A stretch of 24,039 nucleotides of DNA from a virus. The stretch is taken from IMG/VR virus record IMGVR_UViG_3300048922_000025, positions 1 through 24,039 of that record; one strand, given 5' to 3'. The notes under the pieces were generated by a model. The model was not told the origin of the DNA. It was given only the letters and a program-made list of their open reading frames with translations, and made no database searches. A program made the position numbers and the translations under genes. Positions within the stretch are counted from its first letter, which is position 1; each line of letters begins with the position of its first letter. This document shows positions 1 through 4,694 of this stretch, piece after piece.

Positions 1-370
1 AATCAAACAACAGGCCGCGTGTGGCGGTCTTTCTGGGGCGTACAGTATGCGATTGTCTGTGCGATTAGACAATTTCCCGTTATCCCAAACCGCTCTTTTT
101 GTCGGGCTATATTCCATTTAGTAACTAATCATTCTTTTAAAGTAATTATATCAATATGATTTATATCTATAAAAATTTTATGATGCCCACTTTTTGACTA
201 CAGCTATATGCAGCAAGTACAGATTCAAACGAAAATTATGTCGATTTAAAAAGATTAAATTTCAGGTTGTCCACAACACGATCACACGTCGACAAAGACC
301 CCTGTTTTGTGAACTTTTCTTTGGGCAATAAAAAACCAGCCCGGAGGCTGGTTTCGGTGTTTCCCTGGTG
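1..370. other. Left-end non-coding region, AT-rich
   Basis: No convincing gene is seen here. Positions 1-118 have mixed composition with two small hairpins: about 12-30 (AGGCCGC with GCGGTCT, one G-T pair) and 52-73 (ATTGTCT with AGACAAT). GCGATT is directly repeated at 49-54 and 61-66. Positions 119-250 are strongly AT-rich. By comparison with HP1 and P2, where the attachment site and integrase lie beyond the last tail genes, this could be attachment-site flank or the junction with the host chromosome. That is inference only: no tRNA end, integrase or duplicated core is visible. Confidence 0.4.
330..357 (-). terminator. Intrinsic terminator after the 46-aa gene
   Basis: A perfect 9-bp inverted repeat (AAACCAGCC at 333-341, GGCTGGTTT at 346-354) encloses a 4-nt loop. 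On the minus strand the stem is followed directly by a T-rich run (TTTTTATTG), the normal form of a rho-independent terminator. It lies 17 nt beyond the stop codon of the small gene at 371-511 and reads in the same direction. Confidence 0.85.
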
Positions 371-511
371 TTAGTCGTGGCGTTCACGCACTGCCTTCAC
401 TAACTCAAAATAGCAATCGTCGCATAGTTCATTATCGGTATAGAACAGACGGTCAATGTAACTTCGTTTGATGCCGCATTCCTGGCAAAGCTTTAAAGCT
501 AATATTTTCAT
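371..511 (-). CDS. 46-aa putative zinc-binding microprotein
   Basis: An ATG-to-TAA reading frame of 46 codons. The protein begins MKILALKLCQECG and carries two cysteine pairs, C9-x2-C12 and C30-x2-C33, separated by 17 residues, which is typical of a small zinc knuckle or zinc ribbon. The C-terminus is charged (VKAVRERHD). It is followed by a strong same-strand terminator, which supports a real transcription unit. The spacing differs from the Ogr/Delta finger (C-x2-C-x22-C-x4-C), so it is not simply a second Ogr copy. The ribosome binding site is weak (AGG very close to the ATG). It lies downstream of the late operon in the same direction but about 620 nt beyond the late terminator, so it probably has its own promoter. 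Function unknown; small DNA- or RNA-polymerase-binding phage regulators share this layout, but that is inference. Confidence 0.6.
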   Translation of the reverse strand: MKILALKLCQECGIKRSYIDRLFYTDNELCDDCYFELVKAVRERHD

Positions 512-601
512 CCTGATACCATCATTCCCTGTTACTGCGATAACCCTACTCAGCGAATGGACATGCGTCCAATTGCTTTAATAGATCAATTACACCTTAT
601 C

Positions 602-618
602 GATCGGTGTCACCGATC
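602..618. promoter_or_regulatory. 17-bp perfect palindrome, possible operator
   Basis: GATCGGTG and CACCGATC form a perfect dyad around one central base. It lies about 90 bp upstream of the 46-aa gene on the minus strand. Two GATCAA(A)TT-like sequences flank it (near 583-590 and 615-623). The arrangement is what a dimeric repressor or activator site would look like, but no partner protein is identified and no clear -10/-35 pair can be assigned. Confidence 0.35.
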
Positions 619-902
619 AAATTGATAGGACGGAATCATCACGAAATTCATTTCGCTGACGACGGCCAGGCGAGTATTCAGCACGCGAGCGCGGGGATCC
701 GAACCGGATCCAATGCGCAAAATTTTGCAAAAGTTATGCTTGCTAAAAATCTGGCTGCAATCCGCGCCACGTCTGGGTTTGCCTTTGATCTCACCCTCTA
801 TTCATGCCAGCGTTTTTATCCGGCACGATCCAGACGGAAAGTAAAGAGATCCAAATAAAAACAATCAGTTAAACAAACAGTTAGTCACTGACACCTCGGG
901 GG

Positions 903-956
903 TTTTTGCAAAACTTCGCAAAATCTTGCGCATTGTGCAAACACAGCCAATGCGCA
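903..956 (-). promoter_or_regulatory. Phased GCAAAA repeats with hairpin, possible RNA switch
   Basis: GCAAAA-like units begin at 908, 918, 928 and 937, about one helical turn apart. TGCGCATTG (927-935) and CAATGCGCA (948-956) form a perfect 9-bp hairpin. The same AATGCGCA arm can instead join a 21-bp pairing with 712-732 in a minus-strand transcript, including three G-U pairs. Either protein binding to phased repeats or an RNA switch could explain it. P4 CI RNA and P1 C4 RNA act by this kind of complementary pairing, but homology to them is not established here. Confidence 0.35.
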
Positions 957-963
957 GAACCCC

Positions 964-997
964 AGGCGCCGCGCGGGCTGGCGGGGTGGTTTGCACA
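964..997. other. Candidate cos (cohesive-end) core
   Basis: The GC-rich stretch at 976-996 reads GGC-TGGCGGGG-TGGTTT-GCAC. From memory the P2 cos is GGCGAGGCGGGGAAAGCAC, and the two share GGC, GGCGGGG and GCAC blocks in order, with a small insertion here. The location, between the end of the tail genes and the expected integrase side, matches the cos position of HP1 but not of P2. The flanking TTTGCAAAA repeats could be terminase-binding sites. GC-rich phage DNA can give such a match by chance, so this stays a hypothesis. Confidence 0.3.
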
Positions 998-1129
998 AAA
1001 TTTCTTTTGCAAAATTTTTATGATCCAAATCGTGCAGGCGGGTGCGGTGTAGCGCCGTTTCCGTCTGACATGCGCTTCCGTGTACGTGATTCTATTGCGG
1101 CTGCGGGGCGTAGTGAGACGAACGCAAAG

Positions 1130-1151
1130 AAGGCCGAACGTTGTCGGCCTT
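1130..1151 (-). terminator. Terminator at the end of the late operon
   Basis: A perfect 8-bp stem (AAGGCCGA at 1130-1137, TCGGCCTT at 1144-1151) with a 6-nt loop lies 57 nt beyond the stop codon of the last late gene. On the minus strand it is followed by a moderately T-rich sequence (CTTCTTTGCG). The U-tract is imperfect and the hairpin is symmetrical, so direction is assigned from gene context. Confidence 0.65.
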
Positions 1152-1207
1152 GGGTTATTGCGCTTAATGGTGGGCGTTACAGATCGTTTTACGCGTGGAG
1201 GGAAAAA

Positions 1208-2908
1208 TCAGGCGATTAATGGGCCGTATTTGGTGTGCAATTTGTCGGTTTTCCCGGCGATGGTGGTGAACTGTGCCGCCTGTTGGCTGGCCCCGGTGTC
1301 CGGGTGTGTATGGGTCGCGACCAGTTTCGCCAGTTCGTTGACGACGTCCAGCGTGTCGGTCAGTAACGTGAGCACATTGATTGCGTCCGTACCCAGTTTA
1401 ACGGATGGTGCAATCAGCTGTTGCGCTGCGGCGACGCTGCGGCGTATGCCGGTGATTTTCTCCGTTAGCGTGCCACCCACCGATAACGTCAGGTTACCGC
1501 CAACGTCGCGTTTCGCATTTTTGCCAATGCTGACCGATTCGTCTTTCTCGCAGGACATCGTCAGGTTGGCCGATGTTCCGATGCTGTAATCACCCTCGCA
1601 CACGTTCACGACCGCACCGGCCAGTAACGTGGCAGTGCCCAGAACAGTGGTTTTATCCGTTGCCTGGATAGCGGTTTCGCGGGCTACCAGCGCGCGGGTT
1701 TCATCATCGGCGCTTATCTCCCTGGTCATGGAGCGTTCGCGGATTGTCTGGTCGGTCTGGCGTTCCCAGTCCCCTGCAATGGTGACGCGTTGTGATACGC
1801 CGTCACGTTGCTGTTGCAACTGTTCGCCCGGTTTGACCGCTGGCAGGTTTTGGCCCTGGGGCATACTTTGACGCACAAACGGTTTGTCCGGGCGGCCACC
1901 GGTGAAGCCGACCTCCACCAGCGTGCCAGCGGGTGGAAACTGGAACATCCCGGATTCACTCCCGGCCATCGGCACCGGCAGCGGCACGGCAGGATAAACC
2001 GGCGTATCCGCTGCGGGATTGCCGTCAGCATCAAGTAGCTGCAAATCGACGGCGTAACGCGGGCGGAATGGGTCTGCAATGTTTCCGCTGCTGACGTCTT
2101 CGCTCGGTGCTTCAACGCGGGCGAACTGGGGCAGGTGTAAACCGGATGCCAGCTCCGGGAAGGCATTTTCTACCTGGCGTTGTATGGGGGATTTTTGCAA
2201 GGGTTGGCCGGTGGTTTTGTTGCGCGGCTGCCAGGTGATCGCCATGTCGTCATTTTCCAGCCGTACCAGGTTAAGCCGCTGGCCGTTAACCTCGGCGCCT
2301 GGCCGTAAGCTCTGGATCATCGGCACGGTCATGGAATTACCGCCCGCCGTGGCCTGGCTAAATTCTCCGGGGATTTCTACAGGTTTACCCGCAAACATGC
2401 TGTGCTGGGCCGCACCGACAAAGACGGCGCCGTCCGGCAACTGATACCACAGATAATCGGTGATGGAGAACGCGCGTCCCAGGTTGGCAAAAAGCTGGTA
2501 TCCGGTACCGCTATGCGTGAAATGGGGGATTGGCTTATCGGCATAATTGGCCCCGATTGGCGGCGCGACGGTTAGCCCGCTTTGTTCGCTTATCCAGTCA
2601 GTAATCTGGCGGAGCGTTGGATGCTGAAACGAGCACGGCCACAGTTTATCGAATATGCCGATAAGCTCCCGGACAAAAAGGCGCTGTGTGCCGTTCTCTG
2701 CGGGCTGCGACCGTTCGACATAACCGGTGAACCAGCGCAGGACTAATCCGTCGTAACCGATATCAAGGCGAACCATTTTACCGGTGTAGTCGATTTGGGT
2801 TTCGGCGGTGATAAATCCCCGACCACACGCATTTAGCTCTAACACCAAGTTGGTATCGACCAGCGGCACGGGATCGCTGGACAGGTATAAACGTTTTATC
2901 GGCTTCAT
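1208..2908 (-). CDS. Baseplate hub/spike fusion (gpD-gpV/VgrG-like)
   Basis: 566 residues, last gene of the late operon. The first ~230 residues resemble a gpD/gp27-type hub (phage late control D class). Residues about 283-350 look like the gpV/gp5 OB fold (FQFPPAGTLVEVGFTGG, then DKPFV). Residues about 400-490 contain short alternating repeats expected of the spike beta-prism or helix (for example NLTMSCEKDESVSIGK). An HTH motif at 533-535 (ATHTHPDTG) resembles the iron-binding HxH of P2-type spike tips. The protein would sit at the centre of the baseplate and pierce the outer membrane. P2 makes hub (gpD) and spike (gpV) as separate proteins; here one polypeptide seems to do both, as in VgrG. 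Hub/spike role likely; exact domain borders are inferred. Confidence 0.75.
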   Translation of the reverse strand: MKPIKRLYLSSDPVPLVDTNLVLELNACGRGFITAETQIDYTGKMVRLDIGYDGLVLRWFTGYVERSQPAENGTQRLFVRELIGIFDKLWPCSFQHPTLRQITDWISEQSGLTVAPPIGANYADKPIPHFTHSGTGYQLFANLGRAFSITDYLWYQLPDGAVFVGAAQHSMFAGKPVEIPGEFSQATAGGNSMTVPMIQSLRPGAEVNGQRLNLVRLENDDMAITWQPRNKTTGQPLQKSPIQRQVENAFPELASGLHLPQFARVEAPSEDVSSGNIADPFRPRYAVDLQLLDADGNPAADTPVYPAVPLPVPMAGSESGMFQFPPAGTLVEVGFTGGRPDKPFVRQSMPQGQNLPAVKPGEQLQQQRDGVSQRVTIAGDWERQTDQTIRERSMTREISADDETRALVARETAIQATDKTTVLGTATLLAGAVVNVCEGDYSIGTSANLTMSCEKDESVSIGKNAKRDVGGNLTLSVGGTLTEKITGIRRSVAAAQQLIAPSVKLGTDAINVLTLLTDTLDVVNELAKLVATHTHPDTGASQQAAQFTTIAGKTDKLHTKYGPLIA

Positions 2909-2915
2909 AACTCAG

Positions 2916-3452
2916 TTATCCCAATGCGTCATTCACGGGTTTCAATACTTTTTGTTCGAACCAGCTCATTTTGTCCGGGGTTTCGTCTGCGGATGCCGCA
3001 CCGCCACCGCCACCGGTTTGCTTCGTGCTGGCCGTTTTATTGGCCTGCCGCGCCTGGTGTTTTTCCGGGACACTGCCTTTTTCGCGCAGCGTGAAACTGA
3101 CTTGCCAGGCGAGGCGGTCTTCCTGGGGGACGGCATCAATCTGGCCGGTGAACGTACCTTCGCGAAAGTTTATGGCCGTCGCAGTCTCATGCGCGACGCG
3201 GTATGTTTTCAGTGCGCCGCTGGATTCTGTCGCCGATGCAATTTGAAACAGGCGCTGTAATACCGCCTGGTCGTCAAACGTAATCAACCCGGACACGCGC
3301 AGTTCTTTGGCTTTTATCCCTTGTTCAGCGTTGGCCGTGCTGGACGTCTGCCCCGACTGGTCTTTCTCCTGGAATTGCATAGACGGCGAAACGAGCATGT
3401 TTTGCATCGTAATGCCCTCGCCATCAAGGGCGAGTAGCGCGGTCTGGCTCAT
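2916..3452 (-). CDS. Unassigned tail/baseplate-block protein
   Basis: 178 residues. It starts MSQTALLALDGEG behind a good ribosome binding site (GGAGAAG) and overlaps the preceding gene by 29 nt, so it is translated in series with the tail genes. Residues about 50-125 are a beta-rich globular part (LRVSGLITFDD, AWQVSFTLREKGSV). A low-complexity linker with a run of five glycines follows at about 143-150, and a short C-terminal tail contains WFEQKVLKPVNDALG. I do not recognise the family. Its place between the fibre module and the hub/spike suggests a baseplate or tail-terminator role like P2 U or X, but nothing in the sequence proves it. Confidence 0.7.
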   Translation of the reverse strand: MSQTALLALDGEGITMQNMLVSPSMQFQEKDQSGQTSSTANAEQGIKAKELRVSGLITFDDQAVLQRLFQIASATESSGALKTYRVAHETATAINFREGTFTGQIDAVPQEDRLAWQVSFTLREKGSVPEKHQARQANKTASTKQTGGGGGAASADETPDKMSWFEQKVLKPVNDALG

Positions 3453-4149
3453 GCAGCATCTTCTCCAAATCGGTCAGGGAATCCCCGGTAAACATCATTG
3501 CGGCGGTATGCACGGCGGTGGCTTGCGGGATGTTTTTCAATAATTCAACCGCGCCGGTGTTGTGATCGCCCGAATGCGTGAAAGCCCACACGGGGGCGCT
3601 GGCCCCTTTCAGGTCGTCAAGTCCCTGGCTTATGGAAGACAGCAAACCGGTGCGGGCCTGGACAAACGCGGCCAGCTGTTTTTGTAACCCTGCGGTGCTG
3701 GTACTGACGGCGGCCTCCAGCTGCGCGGCGGCAACCCGCTGGGCGTTCACGGCGGCGCGGTTTGTCGATACGGACAGCGGCGCGGCAGCGGGCAGGGCGT
3801 TGGCAACTTTGGCAGGCAGCTGCATTTTAACCGTGCTTAACTCGGCGGCGGCCTTTGCCATCCGGCTGACTTGCGTAAACACCGGGGCCGGGAAGACGGT
3901 TGAAAGGCTGCTCAATCCCTGGATAAACGCATCATGCGTGTTTTCGGCAATCATCAGGATAATCACATCGCCGGTGGCCCCGCTGGACACCAGTTTTTTA
4001 GCCAGGTAGGCCAGCGCATTAGCCGGGCTAAGGTATCCGCCAGAATCTGCCGATTGTCCCAGGCCATAAACCCACGGATGTGCGGGTGTGACTGCGCAGG
4101 ACAGCGGGGCCATATTGTCAGCGATGCGGATGATCGACTCTTGCCACAT
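3424..4149 (-). CDS. Hypothetical late protein, Ala-rich
   Basis: 241 residues. Its ATG overlaps the stop of the fibre-chaperone gene (TAATG), indicating coupled translation, with GAGG 13 nt upstream. The N-terminal ~90 residues appear globular (PAHPWVYGLGQSADSGGYLS). Residues about 95-175 are rich in Ala, Leu and Gln and probably form long helices or a coiled coil (NAQRVAAAQLEAAVSTSTAG). The end contains AVWAFTHSG-like and METAAMMFTG-like stretches without a known motif. No signal peptide or membrane segment is evident. I do not recognise a function. The position, after the fibre and its chaperone and before the baseplate hub, suggests a structural or adsorption-related role, but lysogenic-conversion cargo cannot be excluded. 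Confidence 0.65.
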   Translation of the reverse strand: MWQESIIRIADNMAPLSCAVTPAHPWVYGLGQSADSGGYLSPANALAYLAKKLVSSGATGDVIILMIAENTHDAFIQGLSSLSTVFPAPVFTQVSRMAKAAAELSTVKMQLPAKVANALPAAAPLSVSTNRAAVNAQRVAAAQLEAAVSTSTAGLQKQLAAFVQARTGLLSSISQGLDDLKGASAPVWAFTHSGDHNTGAVELLKNIPQATAVHTAAMMFTGDSLTDLEKMLHEPDRATRP

Positions 4150-4694
4150 TATTGCGGGGCCTCCGGCCAGGTGATATCCGGCGCGGCGGACAAGTCCAGC
4201 CGGTTCAGCGCGACGCGGTATTTTTTCCAGGCTGTCAGGTTTGCCCGCTCCTTGTCGGTTGCCTCGTCGATATCAACGGCATCCTGCAAAGGGGCGATTT
4301 GGAGGGCCGCTTCGGCCTGTAATTCCTCACGGGTTGCGGTCGCCTGTTTTATCAGTTCCGTGGCGGTATAAACGCGCTCGGTGATTTTCTTGCCGTCAAA
4401 TACCCAGCGTTCGCGCAGTATTTCGCTATCAAATCCTGCGGGAATAACATCAACTTCCGCCACGCTTTGACCATTGGCCCACAGGGTTGATGCGTCATAG
4501 CTCGCCATGCGAATAATGCCGCTGTCATCAAAAATGATTTTTAGCGTATCGGCTGAAAATTTCTTAACCAACTGATACCAGTCGTTACCCTGCGGGTCGC
4601 CGATAAACTTAACGCCGCGCGTTGTGGCTAACGCTGTTTCATCTTGCGTCAGGTTTTCGCGTGGTGAAAAAGGGCCGTAAATTTTAGCTTTCAT
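4149..4694 (-). CDS. Tail fibre assembly chaperone (Tfa family)
   Basis: 181 residues from the ATG that overlaps the fibre stop codon (ATGA). A longer frame starts at 4715 inside the fibre gene but lacks support. The N-terminus (MKAKIYGPFSPRENLTQDE) and the C-terminal helix followed by LTAWKKYRVALNRLD and a TWPEAP ending are hallmarks of the lambda Tfa/Mu U/P2 G chaperones, which fold and trimerise the distal fibre and stay adjacent to their fibre gene. The C-terminal WP motif is the most diagnostic feature. Tfa proteins usually co-evolve with the fibre tip, so host range is probably set by this pair. Confidence 0.92.
   Translation of the reverse strand: MKAKIYGPFSPRENLTQDETALATTRGVKFIGDPQGNDWYQLVKKFSADTLKIIFDDSGIIRMASYDASTLWANGQSVAEVDVIPAGFDSEILRERWVFDGKKITERVYTATELIKQATATREELQAEAALQIAPLQDAVDIDEATDKERANLTAWKKYRVALNRLDLSAAPDITWPEAPQ

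Larger units (their letters stand above)
512..1129. other. Structured non-coding region beyond the late operon
   Basis: About 620 bases with no gene I can support. It holds a 17-bp palindrome at 602-618, TTTGCAAAA-like repeats near 714-731, 903-940 and 990-1016, a GC-rich tract at 961-990, a 9-bp hairpin at 927-956, and a 21-nt inverted repeat linking 712-732 with 914-934. An 83-codon plus-strand frame (607-858, GTG start, no ribosome binding site) and a roughly 68-codon minus-strand frame without ATG cross the repeats; neither looks like a genuine gene. In HP1-type genomes the cohesive end and attachment site lie on this side of the tail genes, so packaging or regulatory DNA is the reasonable expectation. 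Confidence 0.5.

Noticed and set aside
607-858. 83-codon plus-strand frame with GTG start in the non-coding region
   Set aside because: It begins inside the 17-bp palindrome, has no ribosome binding site, and its middle part is just the translated repeat. The sequence has a vague Ash/Icd-like feel but no match I can stand behind.
885-1089. Minus-strand open stretch containing FAQCARFCEVLQK
   Set aside because: It has no ATG or GTG start with a ribosome binding site and mainly reads through the GCAAAA repeats. The structure is better explained as DNA or RNA signals.
926-1589. Plus-strand frames of 97 and 169 codons over the start of the late operon
   Set aside because: Antisense to the hub/spike gene or running through the late terminator; no family features.
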